In this document: positions 46,663 to 58,269 of the stretch, piece by piece
Position numbering within the stretch: the stretch's first letter is position 1
Layout of the letters: every line of letters begins with the position of its first letter
Origin: Procambarus clarkii
Lineage: Eukaryota; Arthropoda; Malacostraca; Decapoda; Cambaridae
Direction: 5' to 3'
NCBI RefSeq assembly: GCF_040958095.1
Contig: NC_091152.1
Coordinates: forward strand, 18,012,796 to 18,076,795
DNA: 64,000 nucleotides
Program-made: the position numbers and the translations under genes
The notes under the pieces: model-generated
The model's input: only the letters and a program-made list of their open reading frames with translations
Told to the model about the DNA's origin: nothing
Database searches by the model: none

Positions 46663-48017
46663 CAGACACACCCTCACTATCACACAACACAAGATACACA
46701 CACAGCCACACCCTCACTATCACACAACACAAGATACACACACAGCCACACCCTCACTATCACACAACACAAGATACACAGCCACACCCTCACTATCACA
46801 CAACACAAGATACACACACAGCCACACCCTCACTATCACACAACACAAGATACACAGCCACACCCTCACTATCACACAACACAAGATACACACACAGCCA
46901 CACCCTCACTATCACACAACACAAGATACACAGCCACACCCTCACTATCACACAACACAAGATACACACACAGCCACACCCTCACTATCACACAACACAA
47001 GATACACACACAGCCACACCCTCACTATCACACAACACAAGATACACACACAGTCACACCCTCACTATCACACAACACAAGATACACACACAGACACACC
47101 CTCACTATCACACAAGATACACAGCCACACCCTCACTATCACACAACACAAGATACACAGACACACCCTCACTATCACACAACACAAGATACACACACAG
47201 ACACACCCTCACTATCACACAACACAAGATACACACACAGCCACACCCTCACTATCACACAAGATACACAGCCACACCCTCACTATCACACAACACAAGA
47301 TACACAGACACACCCTCACTATCACACAACACAAGATACACACACAGACACACCCTCACTATCACACAACACAAGATACACACACAGCCACACCCTCACT
47401 ATCACACAAGATACACAGCCACACCCTCACTATCACACAACACAAGATACACAGACACACCCTCACTATCACACAACACAAGATACACACACAGACACAC
47501 CCTCACTATCACACAACACAAGATACACAGCCACACCCTCACTATCACACAACACAAGATACACACACAGACACACCCTCACTATCACACAACACAAGAT
47601 ACACAGACACACCCTCACTATCACACAACACAAGATACACACACAGCCACACCCTCACTATCACACAAGATACACAGACACACCCTCACTATCACACAAC
47701 ACAAGATACACAGCCACACCCTCACTATCACACAACACAAGATACACACACAGCCACACCCTCACTATCACACAACACAAGATACACAGACACACCCTCA
47801 CTATCACACAAGATACACAGCCACACCCTCACTATCACACAACACAAGATACACAGACACACCCTCACTATCACACAACACAAGATACACACACAGACAC
47901 ACCCTCACTATCACACAACACAAGATACACACACAGCCACACCCTCACTATCACACAACACAAGATACACAGCCACACCCTCACTATCACACAACACAAG
48001 ATACAAGATACACATAC
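46663..48017. repeat. 40/36/31-bp minisatellite
   Basis: About 36 units of ACACCCTCACTATCACACAA followed by CACAAGATACACACACAGCC. Shorter forms lack one ACAC (36 bp) or ACACAACAC words (31 bp). The lengths recur in ordered groups near 47.1, 47.25 and 47.4 kb, which suggests a multi-unit duplication. The array starts abruptly at the end of the C-rich one and is cut by a LINE tail. Confidence 0.95.
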
Positions 48018-48018
48018 A

Positions 48019-48330
48019 CGGGTGGACAAAGACAAACTCTTCAGCACGGGTGGGACACGAACAAGGGGACACAGGTGGAAACTTAGTACCCAGATGAGCC
48101 ACAGAGACGTTAGAAAGAATTTTTTCAGTGTCAGAGTAGTTAATAAATGGAATGCACTAGGCAGTGATGTGGTGGAGGCTGACTCCATACACAGTTTCAA
48201 GTGTAGATATGATAGAGCCCAGTAGGCTCAGGAATCTGTACACCAGTTGATTGACAGTTGAGAGGCGGGACCAAAGAGCCAAAGCTCAACCCCCGCAAGC
48301 ACAATTAGATGAGTACAATTAGGTGAGTAC
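48019..48330 (+). pseudogene. CR1-like LINE 3' end, fragment 1
   Basis: Encodes DKDKLFSTGGTRTRGHRWKL to YDRAQ and stop (48223-48225), then the family UTR and two 14-bp tail units (AATTAGATGAGTAC, AATTAGGTGAGTAC). Closer to the 23.4-kb copy than to its neighbours (FSTGG, STQMS). Confidence 0.93.
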
Positions 48331-48337
48331 ACACACA

Positions 48338-48803
48338 CCTGGAAAAGGTTCAAAGATTTGCCACCAGACTAGTACCTGAGCTGAGAGGTATGAGCTACGA
48401 GGAGAGACTGCGGGAATTGAACCTCACTTCGCTGGAAGACAGAAGAGTTAGGGGGGACATGATCACTACATTCAAGATTCTCAAGGGAATTGATAGGGTA
48501 GATAAAGACAGGCTATTTAACACAAGGGGCACATGCACAAGGGGATACAGGTGGAAACTGAGCGCCCAAATGAGCCACAGAGATATTAGAAAGAACTTTT
48601 TTAGTGTCAGAGTGGTTGACAAATGGAATGCATTAGGAAGTGATGTGGTGGAGGCTGACTCCATACACAGTTTCAAGTGTAGATATGATAGAGCCCAATA
48701 GGCTCAGGAATCTGTACACCTGTTGATTGACGGTTGAGAGGCGGGAGCAAAGAGCCAGAGCTCAACCCCCGCAAACACAACTAGGTGAGTACTAGGTGAG
48801 TAC
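48338..48803 (+). pseudogene. CR1-like LINE 3' end, fragment 2
   Basis: Starts in the thumb with a match to KVQRFATRLVPELRGMSYEE (one substitution) and runs to YDRAQ and stop at 48699-48701, UTR, and AACTAGGTGAGTAC plus a shortened unit. It is almost the same as the matching part of the following long copy, and directly follows the tail of fragment 1. Confidence 0.93.
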
Positions 48804-48884
48804 ACACACACGCGCACACACACACACAAAAGTTCAGTCAGGCGAAAAAGTATTAACGCCTTCTGGGAACAGAGGATAGGACCT

Positions 48885-50964
48885 TACTATACCCCCTTAC
48901 TATACTATAAACAGGTTCATCCCGGCCCAAAGGGAAAAATCCGAGAAGCAACAGAAGAATCCATGGTATAATAGGGCATGTATGGAAGCGAAGAAACTGA
49001 ACAAAAAGGCGTGGAGGAACTTCCGGAATAACAGAACACCAGAAAGCAGGGAGAGATACCAGAGAACCAGGAATGAGTACGTCAGGGTGAGAAGAGAAGC
49101 AGAGAAAAATTTTGAAAATGATATAGCAAACAAAGCCAAGACCGAACCAAAGCTACTCCACAGTCACATCAGAAGGAAAACAACAGTGAAAGAACAGGTA
49201 TTGAAACTTAGAACAGGCGAGGACAGGTATACAGAGAATGACAGAGAGGTGAGTGAGGAACTCAACAAGAGGTTCCAGGAGGTCTTCACAATAGAACAGG
49301 GTGAGGTCACTGTGCTAGGAGAAAGGGAGGTAAACCAGGCGGCCTTGGAGGAGTTCGAAATTACGAGAGAGGAGGTCAAGAGACACCTGCTGGATCTGGA
49401 TGTTAGAAAGGCGGTTGGTCCAGATGGGATCTCGCCATGGGTACTGAAAGAGTGTGCAGAGGCACTTTGCTTGCCACTCTCCATAGTGTATAGTAAATCA
49501 CTAGAGACGGGAGACCTACCAGAAATATGGAAGACGGCGAATGTGGTCCCAATATACAAAAAGGGCGACAGACAAGAGGCACTGAACTACAGGCCAGTAT
49601 CCTTGACTTGTATACCATGCAAGGTGATGGAGAAGATCGTGAGAAAAAACCTGGTAACACATCTGGAGAGAAGGGACTTCGTGACAAATCGCCAACATGG
49701 ATTCAGGGAGGGTAAATCTTGCCTTACAGGCTTGATAGAATTCTACGATCAGGTGACACAGATTAAGCAAGAAAGAGAGGGCTGGGCGGACTGCATTTTC
49801 TTGGATTGTCGGAAAGCCTTTGACACAGTACCGCATAAGAGGCTGGTACATAAGCTGGAGAGACAGGCAGGTGTAGCTGGTAAGGTGCTCCAGTGGATAA
49901 GGGAGTATCTAAGCAATAGGAAGCAGAGAGTTACGGTGAGGGGTGAGACCTCCGATTGGCGTGAAGTCACCAGTGGAGTCCCACAGGGCTCTGTACTCGG
50001 TCCTATCTTGTTTCTGATATATGTAAATGATCTCCCGGAGGGTATCGATTCATTTCTCTCAATGTTTGCGGACGATGCTAAAATTATGAGAAGGATTAAA
50101 ACAGAAGCGGACTGTTTGAGGCTTCAAGAAGACCTAGACAAGCTGAAGGAATGGTCGAACAAATGGTTGTTAGAGTTTAACCCAACCAAATGTAATGTAA
50201 TGAAGATAGGTGTAGGGAGCAGGAGGCCAGATACAAGGTATCATCTGGGAGAGGAAATTCTTCAGGAGTCAGAGAAGGAAAAAGACTTGGGGGTTGATAT
50301 CACGCCAGACCTGTCTCCTGCAGCACATATCAAGCGGATAACATCAGCGGCATATGCCAGGCTGGCCAACATACGAACGGCATTCAGAAACTTGTGTAAA
50401 GAATCATTCAGAACTTTGTATACCACATATGTCAGGCCAATCCTGGAGTATGCAGCCCCAGCATGGAGTCCATATCTAGTCAAGGATAAGACTAAACTGG
50501 AAAAGGTTCAAAGGTTTGCCACCAGACTAGTACCCGAGCTGAGAGGTATGAGCTACGAGGAGAGACTACGGGAATTAAACCTCACTTCGCTGGAAGACAG
50601 AAGAGTTAGGGGGGACATGATCACCACATTCAAGATTCTGAAGGGGATTGATAGGGTAGATAAAGACAGTCTATTTAACACAAGGGGAACACGCACAAGG
50701 GGACACAGGTGGAAACTGAGTGCCCAAATGAGCCACAGGGCCTTTAGAAAGAACTTTTTTAGTGTCAGAGTGGTTGACAAATGGAATGCATTAGGAAGAG
50801 ATGTGGTGGAGGCTGACTCCATACACAGTTTCAAGTGTAGATATGACAGAGCCCGATAGGCTCAGGAATCTGTACACCTGTTGATTGACGGTTGAGAGGC
50901 GGGACCAAAGAGCCAGAGCTCAACCCCCGCAAACACAACTAGGTGAGTACAACTAGGTGAGTAC
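48885..50964 (+). CDS. CR1-like LINE RT, uninterrupted 625-codon frame
   Basis: The frame is open from 48885; the first ATG is at 48982 and the TAG at 50857-50859. Before the ATG the in-frame NPWYNRACMEAKK linker shows that coding continued upstream, so the true N-terminus (endonuclease) has been lost. RT landmarks, counted from the ATG: KAVGPDGISPWVLKE near 138-152, LNYRPVSLTCIPCKVMEKI, FLDCRKAFD at 273-281, SGVPQGSVLGPILF with GVPQG at 332-336, and FADD at 361-364. The thumb and C-terminus run to YDRAR. All catalytic aspartates are present. The UTR ends in two exact AACTAGGTGAGTAC units (50937-50964). RNA-templated DNA synthesis is its family role. 5' truncation means it is not an autonomous element, though it is young. 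Confidence 0.93.
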
Positions 50965-50984
50965 ACCCCCAGTCCCCCACATTA

Positions 50985-51086
50985 CCCATACACACACTCT
51001 CCCCCTCCCCACTCTCTCCCCCTCTCTCCCTCTCCCACTCTCTCTCTCTCCCACTCTCTCTCTCTCCCACTCTCTATCTCTCTCCT

Positions 51087-51181
<95 letters not shown>

Positions 51182-51510
51182 CCTCACTCTCCCTACCCTC
51201 CCCCTCTCTCTTTCTCTCTCCCTCCCTCTCTTTCCTTCCCCCCCCCTCTCTGCCCACACACACACACACACACACACCTCCCCCCCTCTCCCCCTCACCC
51301 CGTCTCTCCCTCTCCATCTCTCTCCCTCTCCTCTCTCTCCCACTCTCCTCCCTCTCTTTCTCCCTCCTCTCTCTCCATCTCCTCTCCCCCCCTTCTACTT
51401 TCTTCTCACTTCAGTGGAAGGGTCGGATCGCCTCCACCCACCCATTTCTCTCTCTCGTTATCTCTCTCTTTATCTCTCTCTCTCCCTCCCCCATCCGGCT
51501 CTGCCCTCCT
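50985..51510. repeat. (CT)n-rich tract with a (CA)n island
   Basis: A pure (CT)n core lies at 51.09-51.18 kb within a wider CCCTCT-rich stretch, with ACACACAC near 51.26 kb. Begins 20 bases after the tail of the LINE and ends just before an ORF1 start, like the tract at 37.3 kb. Confidence 0.93.
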
Positions 51511-51552
51511 GACACATCCTATCACGGCACAACTGTAGGAACAGGAGCAAGC

Positions 51553-51873
51553 ATGACAGCCAGAGGTACCAGGGGAACAGGGAAAAGTCAAGGGGACGAA
51601 ATGAAGGAAATGTTCGCCCAGTTTCTGGAGGACATCAAGAGCGAGATGCAGGAAATGATGCAGGAAATGAATAACGAAATAAGCAAACTGAAAAGAGAGC
51701 TGACAGCAGCAAAGGAGGAGATTAGAGCCCTCAAAGAGAATGGTATCGAGGCTGAGAATCAGAAAACCACCCAGGGAGAAGGTGGTAATAGTTTTTTGGA
51801 TGAGAATGCCACAATAAAAGCAACATTTGCGGAAATACTAAAAAAAATAACTCTGAAGTATTGCCTGCAGTGA
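51553..51873 (+). pseudogene. CR1-like LINE ORF1, N-terminal half
   Basis: From ATG 51553 the frame gives TARGTRGTGKSQGDEMKEMF, an acidic-basic heptad region (EMQEMMQEMNNEISKLKREL, AAKEEIRALKENG) typical of an ORF1 coiled coil, and ATFAEILKK, which the copy at 37.6 kb also has (ETFAEILKK). The minisatellite at 51876 cuts it off before the RNA-binding part. Its start context and N-terminus are intact, in contrast to the 37.6-kb copy. Confidence 0.8.
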
Positions 51874-51875
51874 TG

Positions 51876-53530
51876 GAGGTGGCCACCCCTGGGTCTTAGT
51901 GTTATGACCCCTGGGTCTTAGTGTTACGACCCTGGGTCTTAGCGTTACGACCCCTGGTTCTTAGTGTTATGACCCCTGGGTCTTAGTGTTATGACCCCTG
52001 GGTCTTAGTGTTATGACCCCTGGGTCTTAGTGTTATGACCCCTGGGACTTATAGTGTTACGACCCTGGGTCTTAGTGTTATGACCCCTGGGTCTTAGTGT
52101 TACGACCCCTGGGTCTTAGTGTTATGACCCCTGGGTCTTAGTGTTATGACCCCTGGGTCTTAGTGTTACGACTCTGGGTCTTAGTGTTACAACCCCTGGG
52201 TCTTAGTGTTACGACCCCTGGGTCGTTGTGTTACGACCCTGGGTCTTAGTGTTATGACCCTGGGTCTTAGTGTTACGACCCTGGGTCTTAGTGTTACAAC
52301 CCCTGGGTCTTAGTGTTACGACCCCTGGGTCGTTGTGTTACGACCCTGGGTCTTAGTGTTATGACCCTGGGTCTTAGTGTTACGACCCCTGGGTCTTAGT
52401 GTTACGACCCCTGGGTCTTAGTGTTACGACCCCTGGGTCTTAGGGTTACGACCCCTGCGTCTTAGTGTTACGACCCCTGGGTCTTAGTGTTATGACCCCC
52501 GGGTCTGAGTGTTATGACCCCCGGGTCTGAGTGTTACGACCCCTGGGTCTTAGTGTTACGACCCTGGGTCTTGGTGTTACGACCCCTGGGTCTTAGTGTT
52601 ACGACCCCTGGGTCTTAGTGTTATGACCCCCGGGTCTGAGTGTTACGACCCCTGGGTCTGAGTGTTACGACTCCTGGGTCTTTGTGTTATGACCCTGGGT
52701 CTTAGTGTTATGACCCCTGGGTCTTAGTGTTATGACCCCTGGGTCTTAGTGTTACGACCCCTGGGTCTTAGTGTTATGACCCCCGGGTCTGAGTGTTACG
52801 ACCCCTGGGTCTGAGTGTTACGACCCCTGGGTCTGAGTGTTACGACCCCTGGGTCTTAGTGTTACGACCCCTGGGTCTTAGTGTTATGACCCCTGGGTCT
52901 TAGTGTTATGACCCCTGGGTCTTAGTGTTACGACCCCTGGGTCTTAGTGTTACGACCCCTGGGTCTTACTGTTATGACCCCTGGGTCTTAGTGTTACGAC
53001 CCTGGGTCTTAGTGTTATGACCCCTGGGTCTTAGTGTTACGACCCTGGGTCTTACTGTTATGACCCCTGGGTCTTAGTGTTACGACCCTGGGTCTTAGTG
53101 TTATGACCCTGGGTCTTAGTGTTACGACCCCTGGGTCTTAGTGTTACGACCCCTGGGTCTTAGTGTTACGACCCCTGGGTCTTAGTGTTACGACCCTGGG
53201 TCTTGGTGTTACGACCCCTGGGTCATGGTGTTACGACCCCTGGGTCATGGTGTTACGACCCCTGGGTCTTGGTGTTACGACCCCTGGGTCTTAGTGTTAC
53301 GACCCCTGGGTCTTAGTGTTACGACCCCTGGGTCTTAGTGTTACGACCCCTGGGTCTTAGTGTTACGACCCCTGGGTCTTAGTGTTACGACCCCTGGGTC
53401 TTAGTGTTACGACCCTGGGTCTTAGTGTTACGACCCCTGGGTCTTAGTGTTACGACCCCTGGGTCTTAGTGTTACGACCCTGGGTCTTAGTGTTACGACC
53501 CCTGGGTCTTAGGGTTACGACCCCTGGGGA
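51876..53530. repeat. 22-bp minisatellite (gacccctgggtcttagtgttac)
   Basis: About 75 copies with unit length 21 or 22 depending on a C-run of 3 or 4. Recurrent variants are ATGACC/ACGACC, TCTGAG, GTCGTTG and GTCATGG; repeated variant pairs (for instance the GTCGTTG block near 52.21 and 52.33 kb) show block duplication of about 110 bp. Confidence 0.97.
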
Positions 53531-55384
53531 GCATTCTGCAGGGACACAGGGTCGTAGCTCTAATGTTTACACATGTACACATGTACACATTTACAGAGAC
53601 CATTCACTCGTATGTATTTTAGTGATTGGTTCTGAATGTTTGGGATTATGTGTGGGATTTTGGTTAGTTAAATTATAGAGTTGGTTAGTTCGGTTGGAGT
53701 TTAAGAAGAGGTGAACTCTATAACATCTTATATTCAAGAGAAGTGTCCATCAGTTTGGCAAAATGGCGGTCGATCGTTTCTTTGTCAGACGTGAGAGCAT
53801 TTTAGATGCTCAAAGTTGTAAATACACTGGGCTAATATTTTTGTTAGTGTATTGTAAAGTTAGAATGTTAGTTAGGCTCCATAGTGGCAATTTTATCTTG
53901 TATTGGAGGTTAAGTCAAGGTTACTGTACGATCAGTTCATGTTGACACAGGCAGCGAGCCGTATGGGGAAAATTCAGTCTTTTCTAACCAGACTCCGGCG
54001 GGTCGGACACGGTGGTGTGGCTCTCTCTCTCTCTCTTCTTACCTTCTTACAAGCTCTTCTCTTCTTAATACTTACTGTTAGGGATAGGTAAATACTATTA
54101 TTGTTACGTGCCACAAGTTGTTCTAAGTGTAATTGTGTCCTAGTCAATTATTTTGAGTTGCAAGTGTTAAGATCTTTGGGGCTGACTAGTGAAGAGCGTT
54201 GTGTGTTATTGAAGATTAAGTGGTGTGTGGTGTCCCTTAAGGAAGGTAGATCTTACCTCTAGTTTGCTGTACGTAATAGTACAATACATAGTACAATAGT
54301 ACAATAGTACGTAATTTGCTAGTTTACCTCTCCTGCCTAAGTGGAGTCAGAGGGGTAACGTAAGATCCTGGAGGTAAACTATTTGTGGGGGGAGGGGCGG
54401 GGGGAGGGTTAGGATTAATAAATTATATTTAGGTAACTTAAAGGTGGAGTTTCCATCACCTTTACTGTACTGGGGAGGAAGACTGGGATGTGGACCCCAG
54501 GCCATATTTGGTAATAACTTATTCTTTAGCTGGGAACTGTTTCCCTGGGGGCCGGGCCTTCCCTCTCCCCATTGGGTGGAACACACTTACCCCTGATGTT
54601 AACCCCCCTACACAGCACCCACTTATGTAACACTTAGCTAGAAGTGGAAGAGGTTCTAATTAATACTCTGAATACTTCCCCTGGTAACAGGAGCTTCACT
54701 TCCAATGATAGTTTCACAAGGTAAGTGAGTGTGAGTGACTGACCACCAGACTTGTGTCAAGGGATGTGATGGAGGTTGTCCCCGGCAGCGGGTCTCCCGT
54801 GACGCAGGGAGTCACGACGGGACAGTCTCTGCACGAATACTGTTTTTGAGAAAATCATGGAAACGTTGAGACACTTGTGCGTGGGAACACCCACCATGCA
54901 GGTTCGAACCCTCACCAAGGACCCTACGGATTTTCTCAGTGATACAGTCATGTTAGTGTGAGTGCTCTCTGTGGACTCAGAAAGTCCACAGAGAGCAATA
55001 TTTATCCCCAATAAATAGGCATTAGTAGTGAGCCTGCCGGAGCAGAACAGAGGGTCATGTGGACTCATTAATGTGTAAGTGGAGTGCTTGAATGTTTATT
55101 GGCATGTAAGACGCAGTGTAAAGTGAGAGATGGATTTTTTGTTGTTGTTGGGGAACACTTATGTTTATGTTCCAGGTATTTCAGCCCCAAACAGTGAGGA
55201 GGTAGTTGGTTGTCAGTCAAGAGTTGTGCAGCCGCCTGATATAGATAGTTGAAGCCAGGATATGACATTGGAATGCTACTGGGTTGTAAGTATGGTAATA
55301 CTGGATATTATATATATTTTATTATGTACGTTTTTATGTATTAAATGTTTGTTAACAGATGGTCTAGAGGGCACACCCTCAACC
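53531..55384. other. longest unique-looking stretch, no gene recognised
   Basis: Apart from a hairpin at 54.96 kb, a short (CT)n near 54.02 kb, and a small TAGTACAATAG cluster near 54.29 kb, I see no repeat, transposon domain or RNA gene. Open frames are under 105 codons and show no family signature. Confidence 0.45.
54964..54996. repeat. perfect 14-bp hairpin
   Basis: GCTCTCTGTGGACT (54964-54977) is exactly complementary to 54983-54996 around the loop CAGAA. No T-run follows on either side, so a terminator role is not indicated. Confidence 0.88.
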
Positions 55385-56285
55385 CCGACCACAAGTCCCA
55401 AAAGACCACAAGCAGGCCCATTGGGATAGCCCCATAATGGAAAAGACTGTCAAAGCAATGATTGACAACGCTGATGCTGAAAACAAAGCCCGCCTCCTAG
55501 CGGTAACAGCACCCCACGCCGGGGATTTTTTATTTGCTGTGCCCAATGCAGCCCTGGGAACTCGCCTCAGTCATGACGCTCTCCGCATTGGAGTTGCCCT
55601 TCGCCTTGCCGCCCCCATCCTCACCGAACATAGGTGCATCTGTGGAACTGCGATGGCAGACCAATATGGTCGTCATGGTCTGGTATGTCGTAAATCACAG
55701 GGTAAAATTGCAAGACAAGAAGAAGTCAACGACATCATCAAGAGGAGCCTCGCCACAGCCCGCTGCCCGGCACAAAGAGAACCACACTTATCCAGACCTA
55801 ACGACCCTCATAAGCGCCCTGATGGGGTCACCTTGCTACCTTGGAAGGATGGTAAGCAAGTGGTATGGGACTACACGTGCCCTGCCACACTGGCCAGTAC
55901 CTACCTCCACTACAGCACACGTGAAAGCGGTGGTGCTGCTTCTTTCAGGGAATCGTAGAAAATTATTAAATATAGAGGTCTAGCACACTGCTACAGCTTT
56001 GTTCCGATCGGCTCGGAGACCCTCGGTTCGTGGGGAAAATGTGCATTGAAGTTCCTGAAGGAATTGGGGAACAAATTGATCAGCGCTACAAAAGACCAGA
56101 GAGCAAAAAGTTTCTTGTTCCAGCGCCTCAGTGTTGCGATCCAGAGGGGAAATGCCTGTTGCGTCTTGGGCACGAGTCCAACTTCAGAGGAATTCGAAGA
56201 AGTGTTTGACTTGCAACAATGGTCGAACCCGTCTGTGACATTCATCAATGTTTCCCATTGTCGTGTTTTTCAAGAGATCCATAAC
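55385..56285 (+). pseudogene. R2-like (RLE-type) retroelement C-terminal relic
   Basis: The frame reads KQAHWDSPIMEKTVKAM from about 55409, then LLAVTAPHAGDFLFAVPNAA, LGTRLSHDALRIGVALRLAA, a C-x-C...H-x3-C zinc-like block (CICGTAMADQYGRHGLVC) and KRPDGVTLLPWKDGKQVVWD. The PD...D spacing matches a restriction-like nuclease fold, and the preceding zinc block is placed as in R2-type elements. After a break at 55958 the tail resumes (FLKELGNKLISATKDQRA, FLFQRLSVAIQRGNACCVLG) to 56291. I recognise this C-terminal domain from RT proteins of many invertebrates; naming it R2-like is inference. A companion fragment is at 59.2 kb. Confidence 0.7.
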
Positions 56286-56301
56286 CTTTAAGCACATTTT
56301 G

Positions 56302-58005
56302 TATCAACCCATGTATATCTTGTATCAACCCATGTATATCTTGTATCAACCCATGTATATCTTGTATCAACCCATGTATATCTTGTATCAACCCATGTAT
56401 ATCTTGTATCAACCCATGTATATCTTGTATCAACCCATGTATATCTTGTATCAACCCATGTATATCTTGTATCAACCCATGTATATCTTGTATCAACCCA
56501 TGTATATCTTGTATCAACCCATGTATATCTTGTATCAACCCATGTATATCTTGTATCAACCCATGTATATCTTGTATCAACCCATGTATATCTTGTATCA
56601 ACCCATGTATATCTTGTATCAACCCATGTATATCTTGTATCAACCCATGTATATCTTGTATCAACCCATGTATATCTTGTATCAACCCATGTATATCTTG
56701 TATCAACCCATGTATATCTTGTATCAACCCATGTATATCTTGTATCAACCCATGTATATCTTGTATCAACCCATGTATATCTTGTATCAACCCATGTATA
56801 TCTTGTATCAACCCATGTATATCTTGTATCAACCCATGTATATCTTGTATCAACCCATGTATATCTTGTATCAACCCATGTATATCTTGTATCAACCCAT
56901 GTATATCTTGTATCAACCCATGTATATCTTGTATCAACCCATGTATATCTTGTATCAACCCATGTATATCTTGTATCAACCCATGTATATCTTGTATCAA
57001 CCCATGTATATCTTGTATCAACCCATGTATATCTTGTATCAACCCATGTATATCTTGTATCAACCCATGTATATCTTGTATCAACCCATGTATATCTTGT
57101 ATCAACCCATGTATATCTTGTATCAACCCATGTATATCTTGTATCAACCCATGTATATCTTGTATCAACCCATGTATATCTTGTATCAACCCATGTATAT
57201 CTTGTATCAACCCATGTATATCTTGTATCAACCCATGTATATCTTGTATCAACCCATGTATATCTTGTATCAACCCATGTATATCTTGTATCAACCCATG
57301 TATATCTTGTATCAACCCATGTATATCTTGTATCAACCCATGTATATCTTGTATCAACCCATGTATATCTTGTATCAACCCATGTATATCTTGTATCAAC
57401 CCATGTATATCTTGTATCAACCCATGTATATCTTGTATCAACCCATGTATATCTTGTATCAACCCATGTGTATCTTGTATCAACCCATGTATATCTTGTA
57501 TCAACCCATGTATATCTTGTATCAACCCATGTATATCTTGTATCAACCCATGTATATCTTGTATCAACCCATGTATATCTTGTATCAACCCATGTATATC
57601 TTGTATCAACCCATGTATATCTTGCATCAACCCATGTATATCTTGTATCAACCCATGTATATCTTGCATCAACCCATGTATATCTTGTATCAACCCATGT
57701 ATATCTTGCATCAACCCATGTATATCTTGTATCAACCCATGTATATCTTGCATCAACCCATGTATATCTTGTATCAACCCATGTATATCTTGCATCAACC
57801 CATGTATATCTTGTATCAACCCATGTATATCTTGTATCAACCCATGTATATCTTGTATCAACCCATGTATATCTTGTATCAACCCATGTATATCTTGTAT
57901 CAACCCATGTATATCTTGTATCAACCCATGTATATCTTGTATCAACCCATGTATATCTTGTATCAACCCATGTATATCTTGTATCAACCCATGTATATCT
58001 TGTAT
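56302..58005. repeat. 21-bp minisatellite (cccatgtatatcttgtatcaa)
   Basis: About 81 copies, nearly all identical. One unit has GTGTATC (57.47 kb). Between 57.6 and 57.8 kb every second unit has TTGCATC, spaced exactly 42 bp (57622, 57664, 57706, 57748, 57790), a dimeric higher-order patch. As 21 is a multiple of three and stop-free on both strands, frames of almost 600 codons appear on both strands; they are not genes. Confidence 0.98.
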
Positions 58006-58175
58006 CCATTAAATACATAATAAAGCACAAAAAACACTCAGAAGGAAGGGGGTGGTAGGAGAAAAGCACACAGAAACCGTATTGGAGGGGACCTAAACAT
58101 TCCCTTCAATGCGTTATGCGTGGTTTCCTCCGAGGCTATGGGTCCCCCTTCTTCCAGCCAGAGGTGGTACTCTAT

Positions 58176-58177
<2 letters not shown>

Positions 58178-58268
<91 letters not shown>
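58178..58268. repeat. (TA)n microsatellite
   Basis: About 45 TA units between a short host segment (GGTCCCCCTTCTTCCAGCC to CTATCAA) and the 3' end of PLE B copy 2. A similar segment precedes the next (TA)n at 59.44 kb. Confidence 0.98.

Positions 58269-58269
<1 letters not shown>

Noticed and set aside
54964-54996. Rho-independent terminator
   Set aside because: No T-run after the hairpin and the sequence is not bacterial.
56245-58069. Open frames of about 580-593 codons on both strands
   Set aside because: A 21-bp stop-free unit gives these frames on either strand; only the repeat is real.
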